DNA of 64,000 nucleotides from JACQHM01 sp964535215 (GCA_964535215.1 CAZHST010000001.1:62001-126000); one strand, 5' to 3'. Shown: positions 15,751-23,518, numbered from the stretch's first letter. Numbers and translations: made by a program. The notes: generated by a model not told the origin, from the letters alone.

Positions 15751-16916
15751 CGTTCATGCCGCTGATCCTCAAAAACGTCCGGCGTAATCGTCGGCGGACG
15801 ATCCTGACCATCGGCGGTGTAGCCGTCTCCATCTCCGTCTTCACCTTCCTGTTCGTGGTCATCGACACCATGAACCGGACCGTGGAGCGGGGGGGCTCCG
15901 AGCTCCTGCTGTGGGTCGTCGATCGTTACCAGGCCCAGCATATCCTGAGCAAGATCCCTGAAGCGTACGTGGCCCAGATCAAGGCGGTGCCGGGCGTCCG
16001 GGTCGTCAGCCCTGTGATGTTCTCCATGGCCAGGTACCGGACGGAGCAAGAGCTGGTCCTCATCATGGGGGTCGATCCGGCGACCATCCGGGAGGTCCGG
16101 CCCTTCGATGTGGACGAGGCCTCCTTCATGGCCTTCGCCCGGGAGAAGAAGGCGGCCCTGGTTGGAGAGGACTTCGCGAAGCAATATGGGCTCAAGCTGG
16201 GTGATCCAGTAGTGCTGAAGGGGATGGGGGAGCGGGAACCACTCTCCTTCACCATCCGCGCCATTGCGAAACAGAAGGGCAAACCCCAGTTGAAAGACCC
16301 CCACGGCCGGTTCACCGTCCACCTGGATTACCTCCAGCAAGCGACGAACCGGCAGGGCCTCGTGACCAATATCTGGGTCAAGGTCGATCGTCCTTCATCC
16401 GCCCCACGGGTGGCGGCGGAGATCGATGCCCTCTTTGCCAACATGCCGGTGCAGACCAAGACCCAATCGTACAAAGGGTTCATGCTGTCGGCGGTCAAGC
16501 AGATGGAGAGCCTCCAGATCGCCTTGTCTCTGATCGGCCTCGCCATCGTGATCGCCATGCTGTTGGGGACGGCCAACAGCATCGCCATGGCGGTGAGGGA
16601 GCGGACCGTGGAGGTCGGAATCCTCAAAAGCCTGGGTTTTCTGAAGCGGCATGTCCTAGCGCTGGTCCTGGGCGAGTCGGTCATCACGGCCCTCATCGGT
16701 GGGATCATTGGCATCAGCTTAAGCTACGGCCTGCTCCTGGTCTTCGGCCTCAGACTGCCCATCGAATTTACGACGGTCCGAGGTGAGCTCGTCCTGAGCC
16801 CCGAGTCGGCCTTCAAGGCCCTGATGGCTTCCGTCGCCATCGGCCTGTTGGGGGGGATGTGGCCCGCCGTCCGTGCGGCCCGCCTGAGGGTCGTTGAGGC
16901 CGTGCGCGAGCCGTAA
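15747..16916 (+). CDS. ABC transporter permease, MacB/FtsX family (1)
   Basis: 389 residues with the family topology: helix 1 (about 25-45), a large periplasmic domain (about 46-265), then three C-terminal helices with the FtsX-domain signature (VRERTVEVGILKSLGF, IIGISLSYGLLLVFG, WPAVRAARLRVVEAVR). The periplasmic domain shows VKAVPGVRVVSPVMF-like and LVGEDFAKQYGLKLGD segments that resemble the free-standing secreted domains in this locus. Translationally coupled to the ATPase. Confidence 0.92.
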   Translation: MTFMPLILKNVRRNRRRTILTIGGVAVSISVFTFLFVVIDTMNRTVERGGSELLLWVVDRYQAQHILSKIPEAYVAQIKAVPGVRVVSPVMFSMARYRTEQELVLIMGVDPATIREVRPFDVDEASFMAFAREKKAALVGEDFAKQYGLKLGDPVVLKGMGEREPLSFTIRAIAKQKGKPQLKDPHGRFTVHLDYLQQATNRQGLVTNIWVKVDRPSSAPRVAAEIDALFANMPVQTKTQSYKGFMLSAVKQMESLQIALSLIGLAIVIAMLLGTANSIAMAVRERTVEVGILKSLGFLKRHVLALVLGESVITALIGGIIGISLSYGLLLVFGLRLPIEFTTVRGELVLSPESAFKALMASVAIGLLGGMWPAVRAARLRVVEAVREP

Positions 16917-16960
16917 GAGCCGGGACAAACAGCGGGGAAGGCTTTTCAAGAGGGGTGAGG

Positions 16961-18103
16961 ATGGGCATCCCGTTGAAGTATAACCTCCGCAACCTGCGGG
17001 TGCGAGCGGTCAGGACGGCCCTGACGATCGCGGGTATCGCTCTGGTTGTCATGATCTTCGTCGCCGTGCGGGCGATGATGGATGGCCTGAAGAGTGCCTT
17101 GGTCAAGACCGGCTCCCCTGAGAACATCGTCCTCTTAGAACCAGGGCCGGTCGCCACCATGGAGTTCGGCGAGTTGGACAAAGGGGTCCTCAACGTCGTC
17201 CGCGCCCTGCCCTTCGTCAAGAAGAAAGGCGAAGAACCCCTCGTCTCCCCAGAGGTCTACGCCTCGACCTGGGTCACCAGGCCCGGAAGCCCTGAGGACA
17301 CCTGGATGATGGTACGAGGGGTGACCAACGTTGCCTTCGACGTGTATGACCGGGTGAAGATCGTGCGAGGGCAGCGGCCCCAGCCAGGCGGCGGGGTCAT
17401 CGTGGGCAGGATGGTCCCGGCCAAACTGGGCACCGTGGAGGTCGGCGCTAAACTCAGGTTTGGGACAAGGGAGTGGACCGTGGTGGGGATCTTCGATGCG
17501 GGAGGGACGGTCTATGATTCTGAGATCTGGGCGGATCTGAACGATCTCTCTGCCGATCTGAAGCGAGAAGGACTCTCCCTGATCACCATCAAGGTTGAGG
17601 ACCCCGAGAAGGTCGATCAGGTCGTCTACGAGTTGAACACGCAGAGCCAGATCGTCGTCTTCGCCGAGCCCGAGGTGAGATACTACTCCGATCTCGCTAA
17701 ACAGTTCGATCAGTTGGGGGTCCTCGGGCTTCTCATCGCCATGATCATGGCAGTGGCGGCGATCTTTGGCGGAATGAACACCATGTTCGCCGCCGTGGCC
17801 GCCAGGGTCCGGGAGGTTGGGGTGTTGAAGGCCTTAGGGTTCTCGCATACCAGCATCATGGCGTCGTTTGTCCTGGAGTCCTTGATCATTGCCCTGGCTG
17901 GTGGGATCATCGGCTGCGCGCTCGGCGCGGGGATCCACGGCCTGTCGGCCAGCGCGCCCACCTTTGCCTTCACCTTGACGGTTACCGAACGCATCCTGAT
18001 GGAGGGGATGGGGCTGAGCGTCCTCATCGGGGCCTTGGGTGGCTGGTGGCCGGCCCGATCGGCCGCTCGCCTCAGGGTCATCGAGGCCGTCAGGCATCTC
18101 TGA
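16961..18103 (+). CDS. ABC transporter permease, MacB/FtsX family (2)
   Basis: 380 residues, second permease of the pair. N-terminal helix (ALTIAGIALVVMIFVAVRA), periplasmic domain (about 45-250), and the FtsX C-terminal domain (VAARVREVGVLKALGFS, WWPARSAARLRVIEAVRHL). Two different permeases plus one ATPase suggest a heterodimeric exporter. ATG 16961 is preferred over GTG 16955 since AAGAGGGG lies 6 bases before it. Confidence 0.92.
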   Translation: MGIPLKYNLRNLRVRAVRTALTIAGIALVVMIFVAVRAMMDGLKSALVKTGSPENIVLLEPGPVATMEFGELDKGVLNVVRALPFVKKKGEEPLVSPEVYASTWVTRPGSPEDTWMMVRGVTNVAFDVYDRVKIVRGQRPQPGGGVIVGRMVPAKLGTVEVGAKLRFGTREWTVVGIFDAGGTVYDSEIWADLNDLSADLKREGLSLITIKVEDPEKVDQVVYELNTQSQIVVFAEPEVRYYSDLAKQFDQLGVLGLLIAMIMAVAAIFGGMNTMFAAVAARVREVGVLKALGFSHTSIMASFVLESLIIALAGGIIGCALGAGIHGLSASAPTFAFTLTVTERILMEGMGLSVLIGALGGWWPARSAARLRVIEAVRHL

Positions 18104-18156
18104 CTGGTTCCGGGCCAAGGCGTTCCTGCGCCACGGCTTTTAGCGGAGGGAGCACC

Positions 18157-18918
18157 ATGAGGCGGGTGCAGGTGATCTGGAGGCGATGGCGAGCTACCAT
18201 GCGAGAACGAAGGCATTTGAACGCCTTGGCGAAGCTGATGGGAGCGGTGCTCCTCATGGGATGGCTGATCGGACTGCTGAGCGGGCCGTTCGACCTGGAC
18301 AGCCGGCTTCTCTGGGCACAAGGGGCCGGGCGCATTGAGCTAGAGATCAGGCCGCGGGGGATCGAGGGAGGGAATGTCGAGAAACCGCTCCCCCAGGGGA
18401 TCCTGGAGAAGGTTCGATCTGCCCTACCAAGCGGCGCCAGGGTCGAGCAGTATCTCTTCGTCAAGCTGGAAGAAGGAGCCGTCATCGTGGGGATCGCTCC
18501 ACTGAATGCCCCTTTCCGAACGCCGATGGAAACCTTCCGACCGAGGTTCACGGCCGGACGCGGCTTCAAAAGTGAAGACGCAGGTCAAGCGGTAGCCGTC
18601 ATTGGCCAACGCTACGCCGAGACCCACAAGACGGTCTTTGGTTATAAGATCTCAGAGATGGTCTACCCAGGCCATACGCCACGGGTGCCCCTGACCGAGG
18701 GCCGGACTGTAGAGGTGGTCGGCATCTTCGAGAGCGGCTCCGCCGACGGCGACAACCAGCTCGTCATGCCGCTGAAAGCGGTGCAGCAGCTCCTGAAAAG
18801 GCCGGGGCAGCTCCATCGGATCTTCGTTCCAGCGAAATCGGCGGCAGAAGCCGAGCAGCTCAAGAAGGCCCTTGAGCGAGCCCTGGGATCAGATGTTGAA
18901 GTCCAGATCAGGAAATAG
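18157..18918 (+). CDS. Membrane-anchored MacB_PCD-like domain protein (paralogue 2)
   Basis: 253 residues from ATG 18157 (GGAGGG RBS). An Arg-rich cytoplasmic start and one hydrophobic segment (LMGAVLLMGWLIGLLSG) precede a periplasmic domain homologous to 12862-13503 and to the tail of the TAXI fusion: ARVEQYLFVKL, GRGFKSEDAGQAVAVIGQRY, VEVVGIFESGSADGDNQLVMPL, RIFVPAKSAAEAEQLKKAL. It follows the second permease by 53 bp. With the other two copies this gives three stand-alone versions of the permease-type domain around one ABC exporter. Confidence 0.75.
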   Translation: MRRVQVIWRRWRATMRERRHLNALAKLMGAVLLMGWLIGLLSGPFDLDSRLLWAQGAGRIELEIRPRGIEGGNVEKPLPQGILEKVRSALPSGARVEQYLFVKLEEGAVIVGIAPLNAPFRTPMETFRPRFTAGRGFKSEDAGQAVAVIGQRYAETHKTVFGYKISEMVYPGHTPRVPLTEGRTVEVVGIFESGSADGDNQLVMPLKAVQQLLKRPGQLHRIFVPAKSAAEAEQLKKALERALGSDVEVQIRK

Positions 18919-18943
18919 CCTGGGGAAGGGGAAGAAAGGCGAG

Positions 18944-19816
18944 ATGCCGCGATCGACCGGGAGAAGGTCGCCGGCTCACGCAATGATCCTCCTGGCCCTC
19001 CTGCTCGCGGGAGGCTGCCGGACCCTTCCCCCCGCCCTCGACCTCGCCTACCAGCGGGGAGGGGCCCTCCTTCAGGTCACCAGCCTCGGGCACGCCACCT
19101 TCCTCCTTGAACTCCAGGGAAGGCTCATCCTCACCGATCCCTGGTTCTATGAGACCCCGTTCACGGGGCGGCACCCGGAACCTTTAGGCCTCGCTCCGGA
19201 ACGGCTGCCGCCGCTAGACCTCATCCTGGTCACCCATCCCCACATTGATCACTTCGACAAGAAGGCCCTGAAGCAGATGAAGGAGAAGACGGTCCCCCTC
19301 GTTTGTGTACCGGGAATGGGAACGCGGGTGAGGAAGCTGGGGTTCTCCCAAATCATCGAGCTTAAACCCTGGGAGACCGTGACCCTGGGCCCCCTTACGA
19401 TCACCGCCGTCCCCGCGGCCCACTACGGACCGGCGAACGGCTACATCATTGGGGGGGAAGGAAAAGTCCTCTACTTCGCGGGGGAGACGACCTTCTTCCC
19501 CGAATTGAGACAGATCGCTAAGCGGTTTCCTCGGATTGACATCGCCTTCCTACCGGCGGACGGCTTGAAGCTCCGATGGGGAAGAAAGCTGGCCATGGAC
19601 CCTGAGGAGGCGGCGGAGGCGGTGAAAATCCTCCATCCCAAGGTGGTGATCCCGATCCTAGGTCATGATTTCTCCCGCTCCCTCGCCGGCCTCGTGTTGA
19701 AGACGACGGGGACGGTCGAGGGGTTCAAAGCGCTCGTGGAGAGGAGAAGCCTCGACGTCAAGGTCATCGTGTTAAGGCCGGGATCGACTTGGAGACAAGC
19801 CGAGGGAGAACCCTAG
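18944..19816 (+). CDS. Metallo-beta-lactamase-fold lipoprotein (UlaG/NAPE-PLD-like)
   Basis: 290 residues. A lipobox (LLAGGC) follows the signal helix, so it should be lipid-anchored. The MBL fold of the UlaG/NAPE-PLD-like subgroup has LGHATFLLEL, the metal motif THPHIDHFD (HxHxDH), a further His in AAHYGPANGY, an acidic residue in AGETTFFPEL and PILGHDF. Members hydrolyse phosphodiester, lactone or lipid substrates; the actual substrate cannot be told. It closes the MerR/ABC gene set. ATG 18944 chosen (GAAAGGCGAG before it, proper lipoprotein signal). Confidence 0.8.
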   Translation: MPRSTGRRSPAHAMILLALLLAGGCRTLPPALDLAYQRGGALLQVTSLGHATFLLELQGRLILTDPWFYETPFTGRHPEPLGLAPERLPPLDLILVTHPHIDHFDKKALKQMKEKTVPLVCVPGMGTRVRKLGFSQIIELKPWETVTLGPLTITAVPAAHYGPANGYIIGGEGKVLYFAGETTFFPELRQIAKRFPRIDIAFLPADGLKLRWGRKLAMDPEEAAEAVKILHPKVVIPILGHDFSRSLAGLVLKTTGTVEGFKALVERRSLDVKVIVLRPGSTWRQAEGEP

Positions 19817-19856
19817 GACCTTCCTCCGGGCTTCCTCTCGGGCGTGAAAAATTCTT

Positions 19857-19887
19857 TTGACTTTCCAGTATGCTGGAAGGTTTATAC
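19857..19887 (+). promoter_or_regulatory. MerR-type promoter/operator of the selenoprotein operon
   Basis: TTGACT (19857-19862), a spacer of exactly 19 bp containing the inverted repeat TTCCAG-TATG-CTGGAA (19863-19878), and TTATAC (19882-19887). This is a textbook MerR-activated promoter; its dyad differs from the one at 10373/10907, so it is read by a different MerR. Confidence 0.87.
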
Positions 19888-19916
19888 TGGAGGTCGATGC
19901 ACAGGAGGGATGCAGG

Positions 19917-20366
19917 ATGGCCGATGAGGGACTCTTCATCGGGAAGGTGGCGGAGAAGACCGGGCTGAACCCGAAGACGATCCGGTACTATGAAGAGATC
20001 GGCCTTGTCCCGAAGCCAGAGCGGACGGAGAGCCGCTACCGCCTCTACGCCCCCGAGGTGATCGACCTCCTCCACTTCATCAAACAGGCTCAGGGCTTTG
20101 GGTTACGCCTCTTAGAGATCAAGGAGATCATCGCGATCCGACAGCAGGGGAAGCTTCCCTGCCTCCATGTCCGGGCCCTGCTCGAGGAGAAGCTCAAAGA
20201 CCTGGACAGGAAGGTCGTGGAGCTTCTGACCCTGCGCGATGAGCTCCGTCACCTCTTAGCGAACTGGACCCGTCGCGCCCGATCAGCGGGATCGGCTAAG
20301 GCGGCGGTCTGCCCGCACATCGAGGCCGCGGAATGGCCACGAACCCCCCCGAAGAAAAGGAGGTGA
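19917..20366 (+). CDS. MerR-family metal-responsive regulator (2)
   Basis: 149 residues from ATG 19917 (CAGGAGGG RBS). Winged-helix FIGKVAEKTGLNPKTIRYYEEIGLV is typical. A Cys in LPCLHVRAL and a C-terminal VCPHIEA motif provide thiol and His ligands; this CxH...CPHI pattern is seen in heavy-metal MerR proteins of the Hg/Cd/Pb type. It lies immediately behind its own MerR promoter and heads the run of genes to at least 23118: two CcdA-like proteins and two UGA-containing genes. Confidence 0.9.
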   Translation: MADEGLFIGKVAEKTGLNPKTIRYYEEIGLVPKPERTESRYRLYAPEVIDLLHFIKQAQGFGLRLLEIKEIIAIRQQGKLPCLHVRALLEEKLKDLDRKVVELLTLRDELRHLLANWTRRARSAGSAKAAVCPHIEAAEWPRTPPKKRR

Positions 20367-20371
20367 AACCC

Positions 20372-21409
20372 ATGGATGTGGAATGGACAGCTCCAGTTGC
20401 TCCTGGCGAGCAGCGGTTCCGGGTCTTCCTGGTGGTCCTGGCCCTGATCCTCTTCTCGCTTTTCGTCATCGGCCTCGGAAGCCTCGCCACCTCGCCCCTT
20501 CAGGTGGTGTCGCTCTTCCTGGCCTACACCTCCGGCCTGTCCATGATCGTCCTCCCCTGTACACTCCCGGCGGTGTTCGTGATCGTGCCCTTGAGCCTCG
20601 GCCGAGGCTACCGGCGCGGCTTCACGATGGCCCTCCTCTTCGGCCTGGGGCTGACCCTCACGATCACGGCATACGGCATGGCGGTGGCGTTCCTCGGCCA
20701 GATCCTGTACCTTGACCGGGCGACCCTCCTGATGTGGCTTCTGGCCGGCCTCTTAGCCTACCTCTTCGGCCTCTCTGAGCTTGGCCTCCTCCCCTGGACC
20801 CTCCCGGCCTACGCCGGGCCGCTCCCCGGGACGATCCAACAGCGGGGAGATTATGCCAAGGCCTTCGGCATGGGGCTCCTCCTCGGGAACGCCGGCATCG
20901 GCTGCCCGAACCCCGCCTTCTACGTCCTTCTGACCTACATCGCGGGGTCGGGGAGTGTCGTCACCGGGGCCTCCCTTGGCCTGATCCACGGCATCGGCCG
21001 GGCCACTCCCCTCTTGGCCCTCTCCATCCTGGCCATCCTCGGGGTGAACGCCACCGGGTGGCTCCTCCAAAAACGGGAGCGGATCCAGGCCGCTGTGGGC
21101 TGGGGGCTCATCGGCTGGGCCTCCCTGGTCATCCCCAAGGGCTACCTCTTCGGCCACGCCTTCTGGGAGGAGTCGGTCTTCCACAAGGTGTGGAACAAGC
21201 TGGTACACCTGACGTTAGGGGCGAACATCGCCGAGAGCGCCCAGGTGGAACAGATGCTGGGGGACAGGCCGGTCCACGATCCATGGCTCCTGTATGGGCC
21301 GTGGGTGATCATCGGGCTCCTGATCGCCCTTCCGGTGCTGTGGGATTACTACAGGCACTTGAAGGTTGGGGAGGAGGTGAAAGCCGATGCCAGACACGCG
21401 ACGGCTTAG
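20372..21409 (+). CDS. CcdA/DsbD-like transmembrane electron-transfer protein (1)
   Basis: 345 residues with about eight helices. The two conserved Cys-Pro elements of the CcdA/DsbD fold are visible: VLPCTLPAVFVIVPLSLGRGY in helix 1 and GNAGIGCPNPAFYVLL in the second half. Family members carry reducing equivalents across the membrane to periplasmic thioredoxins. Longer than classical CcdA, with a C-terminal extension and final helix. ATG 20372 is preferred (AAGGAGGTGA in front) over 20333. Its 3' end overlaps the next small gene by 23 bp. Confidence 0.82.
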   Translation: MDVEWTAPVAPGEQRFRVFLVVLALILFSLFVIGLGSLATSPLQVVSLFLAYTSGLSMIVLPCTLPAVFVIVPLSLGRGYRRGFTMALLFGLGLTLTITAYGMAVAFLGQILYLDRATLLMWLLAGLLAYLFGLSELGLLPWTLPAYAGPLPGTIQQRGDYAKAFGMGLLLGNAGIGCPNPAFYVLLTYIAGSGSVVTGASLGLIHGIGRATPLLALSILAILGVNATGWLLQKRERIQAAVGWGLIGWASLVIPKGYLFGHAFWEESVFHKVWNKLVHLTLGANIAESAQVEQMLGDRPVHDPWLLYGPWVIIGLLIALPVLWDYYRHLKVGEEVKADARHATA

Positions 21410-21614
21410 CCTTCAGAGGCTCTCTGAGAGAATGGCCGGCCTCATGGGGTTCATCACCGGATGGACGCTTCTCTCGCCGGGTTTGGCGTTGGCGCATGGG
21501 GATGATCACGTGACGGCTACAAGCTTCATCGGCCCGATGCTGGCCTTGGTGGTCGTCGTGACGGTCGTCGGCCTGGGGAAGGCCTTCCTCCGGGCGGTCG
21601 TCAAGAGGAGCTGA
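21387..21614 (+). CDS. Small membrane protein with signal peptide, unknown
   Basis: 75 residues: signal-like segment ending GLALA, a short HGDDH metal-binding-like patch, and one transmembrane helix (IGPMLALVVVVTVVGLG) with a basic tail. Not recognised. It overlaps the CcdA-like gene and its end supplies the AGAGGAG ribosome-binding site of the Sec thioredoxin-like gene; the frames are the same but the TGA at 21612 lies inside that RBS region and is judged a true stop. Confidence 0.55.
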   Translation: MPDTRRLSLQRLSERMAGLMGFITGWTLLSPGLALAHGDDHVTATSFIGPMLALVVVVTVVGLGKAFLRAVVKRS

Positions 21615-21620
21615 AGCGCG

Positions 21621-21890
21621 ATGATCATGGTGGAGCTCCTCTCGGCCCCTGGCTGAGGGAAATGTCAGACGGCCAAGGCCTTGGTCAAAGGCTTCCTCGA
21701 GAAGGCGAAAGAGGAATTCCCTGAGGTCTCCTTTCATGAGGTGGATCTCACGGAGCACCCCGAGGTGGCCGTAAAATACGGGGTCATGGCCACGCCAGCC
21801 CTGGTCATCAACGGCAGGCTGGAGTTCATAGGGGTCCCGCAAGAGAAGCAGCTTAAAGCACGGCTTGAGGCCCTGCTCGCCTCTGGATAG
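21621..21890 (+). CDS. Selenocysteine-containing thioredoxin/glutaredoxin-like protein (UGKC)
   Basis: 89 codons from ATG 21621 (or 21627) to TAG 21888-21890, interrupted only by TGA at 21654 (codon 12). The protein is a small thioredoxin fold: MVELLSAPG, then U-G-K-C-QTAK, a helix, HEVDLTEHPEVAVKYGV, the cis-Pro MATPALVINGR and a final helix. The UGA occupies exactly the first Cys of the CxxC active site, the position replaced by Sec in known redox selenoproteins. A hairpin follows the UGA. Likely a cytoplasmic or membrane-proximal reductase working with the CcdA-like neighbours and the Sec HMA protein. Automated calls would lose the active site by starting after the UGA. Confidence 0.85.
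21654..21686 (+). promoter_or_regulatory. UGA plus SECIS-like hairpin, thioredoxin-like gene
   Basis: TGA at 21654-21656. GGCCAA (21671-21676) pairs with TTGGTC (21681-21686) with one G-U pair, leaving the loop GGCC. The loop is about three bases farther from the UGA than in the other three hairpins and lacks the U, so this is the weakest SECIS candidate although the protein evidence is the best. Confidence 0.5.
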
Positions 21891-21910
21891 CCGAGGAGGG
21901 GAAAACGGCG

Positions 21911-22282
21911 ATGAAGTGGCGAACGTGGCTGATTATGGAAGCGGCCAGCATCCTCGCAGGGCTGCTGGTCACCTTTGCCCTCTCCCACCAGCTCCTGATC
22001 CCTATCCGCCAAGCCCTTGTCGCCAAGCCGGTGGTGGCCGCTGAGCAGAAGACGGTGACCTTGAAGGTCGAGGGCTGGGCCTGCTCCGGCTGAGAGGCGG
22101 CGACCAAGCGGGTCTTGGAGAGGCTCGAAGGCGTGAAGGAAGTCAGGACCAGCTTTGAACGACGGGAAGTGGTGGTGACCTATGATCCGACCCGGGTGAC
22201 GGTGGAAAAGCTGATCGCCACGATCGAGCGGCTCGGGTATCAGGCACGGGTGGCCACCTCCGGCGAGAAGGGAGTGAGATGA
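21911..22282 (+). CDS. Selenocysteine-containing membrane-anchored HMA metal-binding protein (CSGU)
   Basis: 123 codons from ATG 21911 to TGA 22280-22282, with an internal TGA at 22091 (codon 61). One N-terminal transmembrane segment (ASILAGLLVTFALSHQLLIPI) is followed by a complete HMA domain: TLKVEGWACSG-U-EAATKRV, VKEVRTSFERREVVVTYDP and IERLGYQARVA. In HMA domains the metal site is GMxCxxC; here it reads GWxCxxU, so the second metal-binding Cys is Sec. Trp replaces the usual Met. A soft thiol/selenol pair would bind Hg2+ or Cu+ very tightly. The real stop overlaps the ATG of the following CcdA-like gene. Confidence 0.87.
22091..22118 (+). promoter_or_regulatory. UGA plus SECIS-like hairpin, HMA gene
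   Basis: TGA at 22091-22093. CCAAG (22104-22108) pairs perfectly with CTTGG (22114-22118) around the loop CGGGT. GGU is at positions 21-23 from the UGA, the same as in both hairpins of the double-UGA gene. Confidence 0.65.
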
Positions 22283-23118
22283 CCAAGCCTATCGAGCGAA
22301 ACCGGAGCTGGCTGAAAAGGGTTGGCCCGCTCCTTATAAGCCTCGGGGCTCTTGCCCTGATCGCTGTGGGCGGATGGTACCTCTGGAACCGATGGGTCCT
22401 GGACCTGGTGGGGAGCTTTGACCCCTCTTCTCCCCTCCTCCTGGCCGCCTTCGGCTTCCTGGCCGGCCTCACCGCCTTCTTCGCCCCCTGCGCCTTCGCC
22501 CTCTTCCCGGGTTATATCTCCTACGCCCTCACGCTCACCGAAGCGAAGGAGGTGCAAGGCAAACGTCTCTCCTCCTCCCTCCGTTTAGGGGTCGCTGGAG
22601 CGACGGGAGCCGTCCTCTTCTTCCTCCTAATCGGGGTCGGCCTCTCGGTCCTGGGCGGCTCCCTCTCCCCCTTCCTGGTCAAGGCGAAACCGATCCTCGC
22701 CTTAGGCATCGTCCTCCTGGGCGTCCTGCTCGTCCTCGATCGCTCGCCGAACCTCCCCTTCCTCCAAGCGCTGCTCCCTGTGAGAGGCAATCCAACCAAA
22801 AGCCCTTGGAAGGGGGCCTTCCTCTACGGCTTCGGCTATGGCCTGGCCTCGACCGGCTGCACCCTCCCCGTCTACATGTCGGCCATTATCTTCCCCTTCA
22901 TGAGCGGGTATCCTTTCGCTGGCTTTGTCACCTTTGTGAGTTTCGCCCTGGCGATGGGACTTCTGATGCTGGCCGTCTCCCTCCTCATCGGCTTCTCCCG
23001 GCAGACCCTGATCCACAGGCTCCAGGCCAAAACCAGGACGCTCAAGCGGATCGGCGGGATCATCCTGATCGGGGTCGGCCTCTACGCGGGCTACTACTAT
23101 CTCAGGGCCGGGATGTGA
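22279..23118 (+). CDS. CcdA/DsbD-like transmembrane electron-transfer protein (2)
   Basis: 279 residues. An extra N-terminal helix precedes the six-helix CcdA core, whose two halves carry the redox cysteines in TAFFAPCAFALFPGYISY and GLASTGCTLPVYMSAIIFP. This protein would pass electrons to an extracytoplasmic acceptor. Its ATG lies in the stop codon of the Sec HMA gene (ATGA), a strong hint that the two work together, for instance keeping the CxxU site reduced. Confidence 0.85.
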   Translation: MTKPIERNRSWLKRVGPLLISLGALALIAVGGWYLWNRWVLDLVGSFDPSSPLLLAAFGFLAGLTAFFAPCAFALFPGYISYALTLTEAKEVQGKRLSSSLRLGVAGATGAVLFFLLIGVGLSVLGGSLSPFLVKAKPILALGIVLLGVLLVLDRSPNLPFLQALLPVRGNPTKSPWKGAFLYGFGYGLASTGCTLPVYMSAIIFPFMSGYPFAGFVTFVSFALAMGLLMLAVSLLIGFSRQTLIHRLQAKTRTLKRIGGIILIGVGLYAGYYYLRAGM

Positions 23119-23145
23119 CGTCGTAGCCATCTGCTGATTGCAAAG

Positions 23146-23484
23146 ATGAAACGGCACACTGCAATGGTGCATCTCTCATTTCTGATCCTCGGCTTGACTC
23201 TTCTCGCGCTCGGCCTGGCTGTCCGACCTTCGCCCGCGCTGGCGGATAAGCTCTTCCATGGCGAGGGCAAAGTCCTATCGGTAGGACCAAAGCAGGACAT
23301 CGTGATCATCAAGCACGGCGAGATTCGGGGTCTGATGGGCTCCATGGTCATGGCGTTCAGGGTGGCATCGCCCAACCTCCTAAAGGGGATCAAACCTGGC
23401 GATATGATACAGTTCGTGTTAAAGGAGGAGGGGATAGACTTTCTCATTGTTGAAATCAAGCCCCTCGGAAAGCCCTCGTATTGA
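23146..23484 (+). CDS. CusF-like periplasmic copper-binding protein
   Basis: 112 residues with a signal peptide ending PALA. The mature part is a CusF_Ec-type small beta-barrel: HGEGKVLSVGPKQDIVIIKHGEI, RGLMGSMVMAFRV (Met ligands at the copper site; canonical members have a Trp next to them, here not obvious) and LKGIKPGDMIQFVL. CusF proteins carry Cu+/Ag+ to export systems. It is 27 bp after the CcdA-like gene and precedes copper ATPase genes. Confidence 0.8.
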   Translation: MKRHTAMVHLSFLILGLTLLALGLAVRPSPALADKLFHGEGKVLSVGPKQDIVIIKHGEIRGLMGSMVMAFRVASPNLLKGIKPGDMIQFVLKEEGIDFLIVEIKPLGKPSY

Positions 23485-23518
23485 GATGAGAGATGGAAAC
23501 ACCCAGGACAGGGATGCT

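Noticed and set aside
21387..21890. Read-through of TGA 21612 to fuse the small membrane protein with the Sec thioredoxin-like protein
   Set aside because: The frames match, but the TGA overlaps a good ribosome-binding site (AGAGGAG) for ATG 21621/21627 and does not replace a conserved Cys; a normal stop is simpler.
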